NCBI GenBank assembly: GCA_049322715.1
Contig: JBMOQP010000022.1
Coordinates: 1-64,000, forward strand
Length of the DNA: 64,000 bases
Source: Thiofaba sp049322715
GTDB lineage: Bacteria > Pseudomonadota > Gammaproteobacteria > Halothiobacillales > Halothiobacillaceae
Direction: 5' to 3'
Shown here: positions 43,914 to 54,957 of the stretch, in pieces
How the letters are laid out: every line of letters starts with the position of its first letter
How positions within the stretch are numbered: position 1 is the stretch's first letter
Notes under the pieces: generated by a model
What the model saw: only the letters and a program-made list of their open reading frames with translations
Told to the model about the DNA's origin: nothing
The model's database searches: none
Translations under genes and position numbers: made by a program

Positions 43914-43964
43914 TAACCCTCTCCCGCCAGGCGAGAGGGGATTGTTCTGCCGCTTGAGATTCTC

Positions 43965-45890
<1,926 letters not shown>

Positions 45891-46881
45891 CAGGGGGTAG
45901 GGGGCTTGATCCCTTCGGCCACCTGTCTCTCCAGCGAGGCACGGTCCCACCGGCCCAGATTGGCCGCAGCCTCATAGGCCGATTCAAAGAACCCGAGCAG
46001 CACACTGTCTGGGGATGATGCCCGGCGAACGGCATCGTAAGGCAGGATGAATTCGCGGAAATCCCGGCTGTAGAAGGCCTCGCCGGGTTGGAGGGGCGCC
46101 TCGGCGTAGCCAGGTGGTTCGGGATAGACATAGGCGTAGAACGCGGGATAGGGGATGGCGCCGCTGCCTGGCCAGAATCCGCAGCTGCTGACTTCGTGCG
46201 AATAGGCATCGCGGGTTACCCAGTCCGGCAGGTTCGGCATGCCGCCGGGATGCTCGGGGGCTCGCCGGCCGGAGAAGAGGCTGACAGCCAGGTCCTGGGA
46301 ACCCCAGAAGAGTTGCACCGGGCTGCATTTGCCGATGAATTTCGCCCGAAACACGCTCATGATGCGGTGAGTCTGCGCGAGGATGCGCCAGTAGCGGTTC
46401 GCATAGTCCCGGTCGTATGCCCGGTGAGACTCGTCCTGCTCGAACGGGATGGGGTCGACAAGCTCACAGGGCGTGGTCCGGATGGTCACGGGGAGGCGCA
46501 GCCCGGCCATTTCTTCCATGAGACGTGCGTAAAACGCAGCCACTGTCATGGGCTCGAGGGCGAACCCGCCGATGCCCTCGTCACCGGTCTGGATGAAGAG
46601 TCGATGCCCGACGAAGTCGAGGTCGATCTGGAACAGCCTGCTGCCAAGGGGGATCGGCGAGGTTGTCAGCCCTCGGGCGGTCACGTAGAGCGTGACGTGC
46701 CAGGAGTGGTTCACCCAGGGGCTCAGGGTCAGGCGGATCTTCCCAATGATCTGGAGCCACATGTGCAGGGTCGCGCAGGTCTCGGCCCATGCTTCCAGCG
46801 GCAGGCTTGGCCAGGCTTCGCTGTCGTCGGTTGGCAGGTTCCCCATGGTTCTTCCCCTCCTCGGTGACGGTCACGCCGCCC

Positions 46882-47244
46882 TCAGGCCGCGACCCATTTG
46901 ATTGCCTCGGCAAGCTCGGCGTTGGCAAATACCTTGACCTCGCAGGGGAGCACGAACTGGAGGATGCTGCCCGCGCCCCGGATCCAGTCGATATCCGTCA
47001 CCATGGCGATGCGCTCCCAGGCCCTGAGGTGGGCGAGGCCCACCTTCACGTCGTCCCACAGGGCTCCTGCGGTGAAGCCGGTGAATCCGGGACCAAGGTG
47101 ATAAATGACCCGTACCTTTCCGTGATCCTTGATGGCTGCTTCTATCGTGGGGATGAAGACGGATTCATAGTCTTCCGCCGAGACCGGCCCACTGGCGGTG
47201 AAGCCGACAACGTGGGCCGGGAGGTTGGGCATGCGTTCGAGCAT
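46882..47244 (-). CDS. SpoIIAA-like (STAS-fold) protein
   Basis: 120-residue protein of the SpoIIAA-like/DUF3478 family: VVGFTASGPVSAEDYESVFIPTIEAAI, then VIYHLGPGFTGFTAGALWDDVKVGL and IRGAGSILQFVLPCEVKVF. Start ATG 47244 has AGGAG upstream; the frame extends ten codons further without support. These small STAS-fold proteins are suggested lipid- or membrane-associated binders; no function is established. It lies 33 bp after the SRPBCC gene on the same strand. Confidence 0.82.
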   Translation of the reverse strand: MLERMPNLPAHVVGFTASGPVSAEDYESVFIPTIEAAIKDHGKVRVIYHLGPGFTGFTAGALWDDVKVGLAHLRAWERIAMVTDIDWIRGAGSILQFVLPCEVKVFANAELAEAIKWVAA

Positions 47245-47277
47245 GGGGTGGTTCTCCTGGGAGGGGGAGAGCACGGG

Positions 47278-47766
47278 TCAGGCCAGCGTCCGAAGGTAGG
47301 CGTCGAGCCGCTCGAAGCTGATGGTCACGCCGTCCTCCATGCCTGTTTCCAGCGCCCTGTCGCGTGCTTGCTTGCTCGGGTAGAACATCCGGCTGATCAT
47401 GGTGGTCTTGCCGTTTTCCTCGGTGATCTCAAGCGTGTTGAGCGTTTCGGCCCAGTCGCCTCCCCAGGATTCGGTATTGACGACGCGCCCGGGCGGCGTG
47501 ATCTCCTTGTAGATGCCGCTCATCTCCATCTCGGAACCGTCGGTATGGCGCCAGACAAAGTGCCAGGTCCCGCCCGGGCGCAGATCGACTTCGCAGACGG
47601 GCATGCTCCATCCCTCCGGGCCGAGCATCCAGTGAGGGATGTGCTCGGGGCTGGTCCAGGCATCGAAGACGAGTTGGCGCGGAGCCTCGACCACATGCGT
47701 CATGACGATTTCCCTGTCCGACGGAGTCATGAAGGTCGTGACAGCGGCTTGCCGGGGCTCGTTCAT
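47278..47766 (-). CDS. SRPBCC/AHSA1-domain protein
   Basis: 162-residue START-like ligand-binding protein of the activator-of-Hsp90-ATPase-1 (AHSA1) type: VEAPRQLVFDAWTSPEHIPHWMLGPEGW, then PGGTWHFVWRHTDGSEMEMSGIYKEI and the closing MEDGVTISFERLDAYL. GGGGAGG precedes ATG 47766; the frame is open to 47898 but the upstream part has no family similarity. Such genes are often paired with an ArsR-type regulator; none is seen here. The ligand is unknown. Confidence 0.88.
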   Translation of the reverse strand: MNEPRQAAVTTFMTPSDREIVMTHVVEAPRQLVFDAWTSPEHIPHWMLGPEGWSMPVCEVDLRPGGTWHFVWRHTDGSEMEMSGIYKEITPPGRVVNTESWGGDWAETLNTLEITEENGKTTMISRMFYPSKQARDRALETGMEDGVTISFERLDAYLRTLA

Positions 47767-48162
47767 GACCTCCCCTTGTTCGCAGGTTTTGCGGATACAC
47801 GTCTGAAAGTAGGCGACGGAGTCCCGAGCCGCAACAAGCGAATCAGCATGGCTTGCCTTCCGGTGGCTGCCCCGGGGGGTGTGGTGGCGCTGGTGCATGA
47901 TTGATGCACCGCGTGTTGATGGCGAGGGTGCTTGGGCGGCAGCTGGCCTTGCCCGATCCGTTTGCTGACGATCTGATTGCCGTCGCCATCAAATACTGCT
48001 TCGGGGTAGGATCGCACATGGTCGCCGTTTGACATCAGCAGCACGGCGCGTTCCAGGGCTCCCAGGGCGCGATCACCAGACTCCCGCATGGGCTGACCAA
48101 GCCCGGTGCGAACGACCATCTTCTTGCCATCCCTGTTGAAAGGCCGTCATCCTGCGGGCGTC
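47767..48162. other. Intergenic region with no convincing gene
   Basis: 396 bp between divergent genes. A minus-strand open frame (48119-47763, 118 codons) and upstream extensions of both neighbours cross it, but none shows recognisable conserved sequence, and a signal peptide or ribosome-binding site is lacking. It must contain the promoters of the SRPBCC gene and of the methyltransferase. No hairpin of the ANGGAT family was found here. Confidence 0.5.
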
Positions 48163-49422
48163 ATGTTAAGAGAAAACAACACCTCCAATACGCATGGCGT
48201 TGATTTTGAAGGGCGTGTTCGCCTTCTAGGCGGGTTCCTGCGGGATTGCTCCGGGCTGTGGCGACCGGCCCCCTTCCATCACGACGTGCCGCCCTGGGCG
48301 GCGGAGCATCCCGAGCTTCATGCGGCCGTCCTCGCATTGACTCCGGGGCAGGTCGACGCCCTGCATACAGACGAGAGGCGCCTGAGGAATTGGCTCGAGC
48401 GATTCATTCCGGGCATGGCCGCCCTCAACCTGCTGATCGACTTTCCCGACTTGATGCCGGCACCTCCGGGAGAGCACTCTCCTGATGGGATATGGAGGGG
48501 ACATGCCGTGCACTCGCCGGATCGCGATGTCCCGGGGCGAAAGTGGGCGCAGATCGAGGCGTTTGCCGGGCACGCGTCATCGTGGCGGGACAGTGCGCGC
48601 GAAGTGCTGGACTGGTGTGCGGGTAAGTCACATCTGGGGCGCATGATCGGCATGCGCTCAGGCCTGCCAGTGCGCGCCCTGGAGCGCGATCCCGCACTGT
48701 GCGCGGAAGCCGAACGGCTGGCGGCGCGCGACGGGATCGCGCTGACGGCGGAGATGTGCGATGTGCTGCAGATAGATCATCGCAATGTCCTCATGACCAG
48801 CACCTTGGCCTGCGCGCTGCACGCCTGCGGTGACCTGCACCTGACCCTTCTCGACCAGGTCGGGCGCCAATCGCCCGCAGGGCTGCTGCTCGCCCCGTGC
48901 TGTTATCACCGCACGGTGCATGAACACCATCGGCCGCGCTCGTCCGCCGGGCGGGCGTGCGGGCTGAGGCTGTCGCGGGAGGATCTGCGACTGGCCGTGC
49001 TGGAAACCTGTACGGCCGGTCACGCGCAGCGCGAGACGGAAAAACGCCGCAAGGCCCGTCTGCTGGCATTGAAAGGATGGGGCGCGCAACACGGCCTGGA
49101 GGTGACGGATTACTCCCCGCTGAAGGACATCGGCCGGGGCGATGATCACATGGCCCTGCAGCGCGCCTGTGAGCGCCTCGGCTGGCTCGTCCCCGATGCC
49201 GGGCAGGCGGAAGCCGCCATGCGGACAGGCTGGAAACGCTCCAGGGATGTACGCGCCTTCGAGTTGATTCGCGCCGCCGTTCGTCGGCCCCTGGAGGTGT
49301 GGCTGGTGCTGGACATGGCCCTCGGCCTGGCGGGCGAGGGCTATGAGGTGGAAGTGGGGGAGTTCTGCGGACGCGAGCTCACGCCGCGCAACCTGATGAT
49401 CAAGGCAGGCCGTCGGGCCTGA
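48163..49422 (+). CDS. SAM-dependent methyltransferase-like protein
   Basis: 419-residue protein with a methyltransferase domain similar to the family that includes eukaryotic GSTCD/RRNAD1: the early segment VLDWCAGKSHLGRMIGMRSGLPVRALERD carries the SAM-binding glycine-rich motif (CAGKSHLGR), followed by HACGDLH and LLLAPCCYHRT. The C-terminal half has a basic region (ETEKRRKARLLALKGWG). ATG 48163 is preferred over GTG 48106; neither has a strong ribosome-binding site. The substrate is unknown, with RNA the likely class (inference). It stands alone on this strand. Confidence 0.75.
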   Translation: MLRENNTSNTHGVDFEGRVRLLGGFLRDCSGLWRPAPFHHDVPPWAAEHPELHAAVLALTPGQVDALHTDERRLRNWLERFIPGMAALNLLIDFPDLMPAPPGEHSPDGIWRGHAVHSPDRDVPGRKWAQIEAFAGHASSWRDSAREVLDWCAGKSHLGRMIGMRSGLPVRALERDPALCAEAERLAARDGIALTAEMCDVLQIDHRNVLMTSTLACALHACGDLHLTLLDQVGRQSPAGLLLAPCCYHRTVHEHHRPRSSAGRACGLRLSREDLRLAVLETCTAGHAQRETEKRRKARLLALKGWGAQHGLEVTDYSPLKDIGRGDDHMALQRACERLGWLVPDAGQAEAAMRTGWKRSRDVRAFELIRAAVRRPLEVWLVLDMALGLAGEGYEVEVGEFCGRELTPRNLMIKAGRRA

Positions 49423-49455
49423 AGCCGGAGGGCGGCCTGCCGCGACCGCGGCTAC

Positions 49456-50505
49456 TCAGGGCGACAGGGTCGTCCAGGGTACCGACTGGCCGGTCTCATA
49501 GGTGCCATCCCCATCGGCATCAAGGGAGACCATTGCACTTACGCCGTCAGATTGTGCCTCGATCCTGGCCTTGGCGCTGTTGGCACCGATCATGACCATG
49601 GTGCCGGAGGTCGGGTTGCCCATGTTCCCGGAGCCATCCATGGCCCCGCCGAAGGCAGGGTTCGTGACCACTGCGATGACCCCGCCCAGTTCGCTGCTGG
49701 CCAGGGTGTAATCGGCATCGGCGGAATAGGTCGACATGCCGAGGTTCAGGCTGAAGGCCAGAGAGAAGTTCGTGAGCCGGGCGATGCCGGTCCCCTCGCT
49801 GTCGGTCCAGGTCGTGGTCAGCGTGCGTCCTGTGACGTTCTGGGTCTCGGTGTTCGTGGCGAGCACGTAGGTCGCGGCAATCGTGTAGCCGCCATCAAAG
49901 GTCATGCTTTCGCTGCCTTCGCTGATCCTGAGGCTGGCGTAGTCGGCGTCCACGTTGAAGGACCAGTCCGCAGCCCGGGTCGATGGATCGCCCGCAACGC
50001 TGTTGACGGTCAAGGTCAGGGTCCCGTTGAGGATCGTGCCATCGGCGCTTATCTGACAACTGGAATATGTCTCACGCCAGGTATCCCCCGCGCTCAGCGT
50101 GCCGGACTCATCCGCGTCATTCCAGGACACCGTCCCGCTTCCGCTGACGCAATCGAGGTTGTCGGAATAGACGGTGGCGGGATACACCGCATCCCCAGAG
50201 GAGTCGCCAAGACGCCTTTTCGCGATGTCGAGCGTCAGCTCCAGCAATCCTTCCCGGGGTGCGGCTTCGCGGCCAGAGGCAGAGGCGACGCCCAGCGTGG
50301 AGAGCCTGCCAAGCTGGATGAACTCGCCGATCGCCGCATAGGCATCCCCGGCGATCGACACGTAGTTCGCACTCGTGATGCTGGCGGGCGATGTCGGAAC
50401 GCTGGGGATGGAAGAGTCGTCATCGTCCCCGCCCCCGCCGCAACCATGGAGCGCACCTGCCAGCAGCACGACCCCTGGGATCAGCAATCGATTCATGTCC
50501 TTCAT
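49456..50505 (-). CDS. Putative secreted lipoprotein
   Basis: 349-residue predicted lipoprotein: signal segment LLIPGVVLLAGALHGC with the lipobox Cys at about residue 22, then a Gly/Asp-rich linker GGGGDDDD. The rest is beta-rich, Ser/Thr-rich and repetitive in style. Two Asp-rich loops (DADESGTLSAGD and DADGDGTYE) look like calcium-binding sites. GAGGAG precedes ATG 50505. No family recognised. It lies downstream of the exosortase-A-associated decarboxylase on the same strand (74 bp) and may or may not belong to that set. Confidence 0.7.
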   Translation of the reverse strand: MKDMNRLLIPGVVLLAGALHGCGGGGDDDDSSIPSVPTSPASITSANYVSIAGDAYAAIGEFIQLGRLSTLGVASASGREAAPREGLLELTLDIAKRRLGDSSGDAVYPATVYSDNLDCVSGSGTVSWNDADESGTLSAGDTWRETYSSCQISADGTILNGTLTLTVNSVAGDPSTRAADWSFNVDADYASLRISEGSESMTFDGGYTIAATYVLATNTETQNVTGRTLTTTWTDSEGTGIARLTNFSLAFSLNLGMSTYSADADYTLASSELGGVIAVVTNPAFGGAMDGSGNMGNPTSGTMVMIGANSAKARIEAQSDGVSAMVSLDADGDGTYETGQSVPWTTLSP

Positions 50506-50579
50506 GACGTTCTCCTCTTGAGTGGCCGCCGGGATTGGCGTGCCCATATTTCCTTAGTGCAGCCAGGCGTTTATTTCAA

Positions 50580-51803
50580 TCAGACCAGGATCTCGGCCGG
50601 GACGGGGTGGTCGAGGAAATGCACCGGGCTGGCCGTTAGGCCGTAGGCGCCGGACTGGGTGACGGCGATCAGGTCGCCGATCTCGGCGCGGGGCAGGGCA
50701 ACCTTGTGGCCGAGCACGTCCAGCGGGGTGCACAGGGGACCGTGGATGTTGACGGTCTCATCCGCCGTGCTCCCCACCCGGTGGGCGAGATAGACCGGAT
50801 AGTTCTTGCGGATGACCTGGCCGAGATTGCCGGACAGGGCCAGATGGTGGTGCATGCCGCCGTCGGTGATGAGGAAGGTTTCCCCGCGCGAAACCTTGCG
50901 GTCGACGATGCGGGTGACGTACACGCCGGCCTCGCCGACCAGGAAACGGCCCAGTTCAAGGATGAGGTGGGCCGGCCCAAGCCAGCCTCCATGAGCTTCG
51001 AGAAGGTGATGAAGGCGATCCCCTATGGGATTGATATCCAGGCGATTTTCGCCAGGAAAATAAGGAATTCCGAGACCGCCGCCGATATTGATGTGCCGGA
51101 CCGGCAGACCGGATCCATCCAGTAGCATGCGGGCAAGATTCAGGGCACCGGACTGGGCCTGCACGATGGCATCCATGTTCAGGCTCTGGGAGCCGGTGAA
51201 GATGTGAAGACCATGAAAATCAATGTCTAACGCCTTGATTTCACGGATGATGACTGGCGCCTGCTCGGCATCGATGCCGAAGGGTTTGGCGCCGCCGCCC
51301 ATGCGCATGCCGGAGCCCTTCAGTTCGAAGTCCGGGTTGATGCGCAGGGCCACGCACGGCCGGATGCCGAGCCGTTCGCCCAACCGCGCCAAGCGTCCCA
51401 GCTCGCCGGCCGATTCGACATTGACGGTGATGCCCGCTCGCAGGGCCGCCTCGAGCTCCGCATCGCGCTTGCCGGGGCCGGCGAAACTGATCGTCCCGGG
51501 CCTGAAGCCCGCTTCAAGTGCTTTCTCAAGTTCCCCGGAGGAGGCCACGTCGCAGCCATCCAGCAGGCGGGCCATGTGGCGCAGCAGAGGGCGGAATGGG
51601 TTGGCCTTGACGGCATAGTGGATCTGCATCCGTGAGGGCAGCACGTCCCGCAGTTCCTTGATGCGCCGCTGGATAAGGCGGCTGTCGTAGGCGTAGAAGG
51701 GCGTGCCCAGTCGCTCGGCCAGCGCGGTCGCCGGCTCCCCCCCGATGAGCAGGGTGCCGGCGCGGGTCTCGAACAGCAGCGGGGCGTGGGACGGCTGGAT
51801 CAT
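50580..51803 (-). CDS. PLP-dependent decarboxylase, exosortase-A system-associated
   Basis: 407-residue fold-type III (alanine racemase/diaminopimelate decarboxylase-like) enzyme. The PLP Lys is in IHYAVKANPF, followed by DVASSGELEKAL, HIFTGSQSLN and INIGGGLGIPYFPGE; the C-terminal substrate motif is GPLCTPLDV. The sequence resembles the decarboxylases that accompany exosortase A in EPS/PEP-CTERM gene clusters. Its start overlaps the stop of the AMP-forming ligase by 4 bp (ATGA). No exosortase, PEP-CTERM protein or EPS gene is visible in the window, so the system must continue elsewhere or be partial. Confidence 0.87.
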   Translation of the reverse strand: MIQPSHAPLLFETRAGTLLIGGEPATALAERLGTPFYAYDSRLIQRRIKELRDVLPSRMQIHYAVKANPFRPLLRHMARLLDGCDVASSGELEKALEAGFRPGTISFAGPGKRDAELEAALRAGITVNVESAGELGRLARLGERLGIRPCVALRINPDFELKGSGMRMGGGAKPFGIDAEQAPVIIREIKALDIDFHGLHIFTGSQSLNMDAIVQAQSGALNLARMLLDGSGLPVRHINIGGGLGIPYFPGENRLDINPIGDRLHHLLEAHGGWLGPAHLILELGRFLVGEAGVYVTRIVDRKVSRGETFLITDGGMHHHLALSGNLGQVIRKNYPVYLAHRVGSTADETVNIHGPLCTPLDVLGHKVALPRAEIGDLIAVTQSGAYGLTASPVHFLDHPVPAEILV

Positions 51804-53398
51804 CCTGGCTCCACGCGAGGGCCGGACGGCGTGCCGTACTGCTCCCGCAGGCGGCGGCGGTCGACCTTGCCATTGGGAGTGAGGGGAAGGGCGGCGACAA
51901 TCTCGACGGTCGTCGGGACCATGTAGACCGGAAGGCAGGCGCGGCAGTGCCGGAGCAGCTGGTCGGGATCGAGGTGCCCCGATTCGGGCACGACCACGGC
52001 GAGGATGCGCTGGCCCAGGATGTCGTCTTCCACGCCGATGGCGGCGGCTTCGCGCGCAAGTCCCGAGGCGTAGAGCACGTCCTCGATCTCGGTCGGGCTG
52101 ATGCGGTAGCCGGAGGTCTTGATCATGTCGTCGTCGCGGCCGATGAAATAGAGGAAACCATCCTCGTCCATGCGCACCCGGTCGCCCGACCAGACGGCCA
52201 GTTCCGGATGCGGCAGGCCGCAGGCCCGGCCGGGGATGGGGCGATAGCGCTCGGCGGTGCGCTCGGCGTCGTTCCAGTAGCCCAGGGCGACGGTCGGACC
52301 GCGGTGCACCAGCTCCCCCGGCTCGTGCGGGGCGCAGGGGGTGCCGTCCGGGCGCAGCACCATGACCTCCGCATTGGGGATGGCCTTGCCGATGGAGTCC
52401 GGGCGGCGGTCGAGCTCCGCGGGCGGCAGGAAGGTCGAACGGAATGCCTCGGTCAGGCCATACATCAGGAACAGTTCGGCAGCCGGCAAGCCAGCGCGCA
52501 GGCGGTCGATGACAGGAAGGGGCAGGCGCCCGCCGGAGTTGGTCAGGATCCTCAGCGAGCCGAGCTCCGGCAGCCAGTCCTGCGCGGCGAGCTGGTGCCA
52601 GAGGGGCGGCACGCCCGCAAGCACGGTCGCCCCATGGCGGGTGATCGCCTTGTGCAGGTCACGCGGCAGCAGGTAGTCGAGCAGGATGGCCGATGCGCCG
52701 GCATGAAAGGCGATCGTGAGCTGAGACAGGCCGTAATCGAAGCTGAGCGGCAGTACTGCGAGCAGGCGATCCTCCGGACGGATGCCGAGATAGGCCGCGA
52801 CGCTCGCCGCCCCGGCCAGCAGGTTGCGGTGCGAGAGGGCAACGCCCTTCGGCTTGCCGGTGCTGCCGGAGGTGTAGAGCAGGGCGGCGAGATCGAGCTC
52901 GGTCAGCGATGGAAGACCCGCCCCCGGCCGTCCCGCGCCCGCCGCCTCCGCCATGGAAAGGAGGCTTGCGCCGGGCACGGGCTCCACGCCGTCAATGCCA
53001 TCGACCAGCAGGATCCAGCGCAGGTCGTGCGCCTTCGCGAGTTCGCCCCGCAGGGCTTGCAAACGGGCCTTCTGCGTGACGAGCATGCGCGCCCCGCTGT
53101 CGCAGAGGATGTGCGCCACCTGAGCGGACTTGAGAGCGGGGTTGATGGGCACCATCGCCCCACCGGCGGCACTGCCGGCGAACAGGGCGACGACCGCATC
53201 CGCGCTCTTGGGCAGCCAGACCGCCAGCCTCTCGCCGCGCACGAGGCCGAGTTCCTTGATTCCCGCCGCCAGCGCCCTGACGCGCGCGCCGAGCTGTCCG
53301 TAGTCCAGCCGCTCCTCGCCCGGGCCGCAAAGGGCCAGGGCATCGGCTTGGCTTTCGGCCTGCTGCAGCAGAAGGTCGTGCGCGGCGATCGGATTCAT
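51800..53398 (-). CDS. Acyl-CoA/AMP-forming ligase, exosortase-A system-associated
   Basis: 532-residue ANL-superfamily enzyme. The AMP-binding P-loop motif is LLYTSGSTGKPKGVALSH; later motifs are YGLTEAFRST and the hinge GRDDDMIKTSGYRISPTEIE; the catalytic C-terminal Lys is in NGKVDRRRL. Activates a carboxylic or amino acid as acyl-adenylate, probably for transfer to a carrier protein. It resembles the ligases of exosortase-A clusters and is coupled to the decarboxylase by an ATGA overlap. The acyl carrier protein at 43569 is a candidate partner (inference). Divergent from the cyclase at 53490. Confidence 0.87.
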   Translation of the reverse strand: MNPIAAHDLLLQQAESQADALALCGPGEERLDYGQLGARVRALAAGIKELGLVRGERLAVWLPKSADAVVALFAGSAAGGAMVPINPALKSAQVAHILCDSGARMLVTQKARLQALRGELAKAHDLRWILLVDGIDGVEPVPGASLLSMAEAAGAGRPGAGLPSLTELDLAALLYTSGSTGKPKGVALSHRNLLAGAASVAAYLGIRPEDRLLAVLPLSFDYGLSQLTIAFHAGASAILLDYLLPRDLHKAITRHGATVLAGVPPLWHQLAAQDWLPELGSLRILTNSGGRLPLPVIDRLRAGLPAAELFLMYGLTEAFRSTFLPPAELDRRPDSIGKAIPNAEVMVLRPDGTPCAPHEPGELVHRGPTVALGYWNDAERTAERYRPIPGRACGLPHPELAVWSGDRVRMDEDGFLYFIGRDDDMIKTSGYRISPTEIEDVLYASGLAREAAAIGVEDDILGQRILAVVVPESGHLDPDQLLRHCRACLPVYMVPTTVEIVAALPLTPNGKVDRRRLREQYGTPSGPRVEPG

Positions 53399-53489
53399 GC
53401 CTTGCGTGGCTCCATCTAATATGCAATAAAAAAATTTAACAGCCAGCGCTCGTTCGGCGCACGCGTCTCATCAACACCGTCAATCCGTC

Positions 53490-54866
53490 ATGCCCTATCA
53501 ATCCCGAGCCATTTTCGAGCATATCTTCAGCCCCGCGAACCATGATCTTCTGGCTTTCCTCGGACAGCATGTCGAGGCGAGCGCGGATGAGCTTGCAGGT
53601 AGTTTCTACCAGGAGATGCTCCGGAATGAAGAGGCCCGCCAGTACCTGAGCCATGAGCTGGTCGACGCGCGCCTGCGCCGGAGCATGGCGGACTGGCTGG
53701 TCGACCTGTTCCGTCGGCGCGGGCCGGAGGATTATGCGGCCTTCGTCAGTCGGCAGAGGCGCATCGGCGAGGTTCATGCGCGGATCAACGTGCCGATGCT
53801 GCTGGTCCAGCAGGGGCTGCGGGTGATCAAGGAGGGGCTCTTCACCCGTCTGGCCAGGGACATGCAGGATCGTACCCCCCTGATCCGGGCGATCCTGTTC
53901 GCGGACGACCTGCTCGATTACACCACGAACCTGTTCAACGAGCGCTACGTCGAGCAGATCGTCGAGTCGGAAAGCCAGGTCCAGGTCATGCGCATCCAGA
54001 TGACCAGCCAGAACCTGGCCATGGATGTCGAGTCGCTGCGGGGCAGCCTGCTGGACTGGCTGCGGCATACGCTCACCTCCCTTTACCAGTCCTGGATCAG
54101 CGGTGCCGAGCCACCGGCCTATGCCCTGTCCACCAATGAATTCGCCCTCTGGATCGAGCACAAGGGGCAACTGCTGTTCGCGGATCATCCCGACATCGAG
54201 GCACTGCAGGCGGACAGGGCGCATCTTGAGCAGGCCTATGAATATGCGCGCGAGGCCTGTCGCCGGAAGGACAGCGGCAGTTTCGAGAAGGCCCTCGCCG
54301 AACTCAACGACACGGTGACCAAGGCCAATTGGCACCTTACCGAGCTCGTGCGCCACATGCTGGAGATGCACAACCTGCGTGACCCGCTGACCGGCATCCT
54401 GAGCCGTCGCTACCTGCCTTATGTCATGCGCCAGGAGATTGCCCTCTATCGCAGAACGGGCAAGTCGTTCGCGGTCCTCATGCTCGACATCGATCACTTC
54501 AAGGCCATCAACGACGAGCACGGCCACGCGGCGGGCGATGCCGTCCTCACCCAGTTCAGCGCCACGCTGCAGGCTGCGGTGCGCTCCAGCGATTTCGTGT
54601 TCCGCTACGGCGGCGAGGAGTTCCTCATCCTGTTGAGCCACGCGACCGGGGAGCAGGCCTTGAATGTGGCCGAAAAGATCCGCGCCGACGTGGAGCGCCA
54701 ACCCTTCATGACCCATGCGGGTACGGTTCTCCACGTCACCACCAGCATCGGAGCGGCTCTGTATGACGGTCATCCCGATTACGAACGGGTGATCGTCCAG
54801 GCTGACCACGCGCTTTATCGCGCCAAGGCCGAGGGGCGAAACCGCTGCGCGCCTTGTCCGGCCTGA
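53490..54866 (+). CDS. Globin-coupled diguanylate cyclase (DosC-like)
   Basis: 458-residue protein, nearly the length of E. coli DosC (460), with the same order: sensor globin, helical middle domain, GGDEF. In the globin, His96 (RIGEVHARI) is the likely proximal heme ligand and Tyr40 (GSFYQEM) the distal gas-binding residue. The middle region (about 200-290) has His residues and WIEHKGQ. The cyclase has the active-site GGEEF in RYGGEEFLILL and an RxxD product-inhibition site (RSSD) five residues before it, plus MLDIDHFKAINDEHGH. It should make cyclic di-GMP in response to oxygen. No membrane segment. Confidence 0.9.
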   Translation: MPYQSRAIFEHIFSPANHDLLAFLGQHVEASADELAGSFYQEMLRNEEARQYLSHELVDARLRRSMADWLVDLFRRRGPEDYAAFVSRQRRIGEVHARINVPMLLVQQGLRVIKEGLFTRLARDMQDRTPLIRAILFADDLLDYTTNLFNERYVEQIVESESQVQVMRIQMTSQNLAMDVESLRGSLLDWLRHTLTSLYQSWISGAEPPAYALSTNEFALWIEHKGQLLFADHPDIEALQADRAHLEQAYEYAREACRRKDSGSFEKALAELNDTVTKANWHLTELVRHMLEMHNLRDPLTGILSRRYLPYVMRQEIALYRRTGKSFAVLMLDIDHFKAINDEHGHAAGDAVLTQFSATLQAAVRSSDFVFRYGGEEFLILLSHATGEQALNVAEKIRADVERQPFMTHAGTVLHVTTSIGAALYDGHPDYERVIVQADHALYRAKAEGRNRCAPCPA

Positions 54867-54957
54867 TTACAGGCCCCGAGCGTCTCATCCCGTTTTCGCG
54901 GGTTTGGCGCTCAAAGCTGCTAAGATTCACCCCCTCCCATCCGTCCGCAGCACGATC

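Noticed and set aside
47763..48119. 118-codon minus-strand ORF upstream of the SRPBCC gene
   Set aside because: No recognisable family, no ribosome-binding site, and it overlaps the start of the real gene; probably non-coding.
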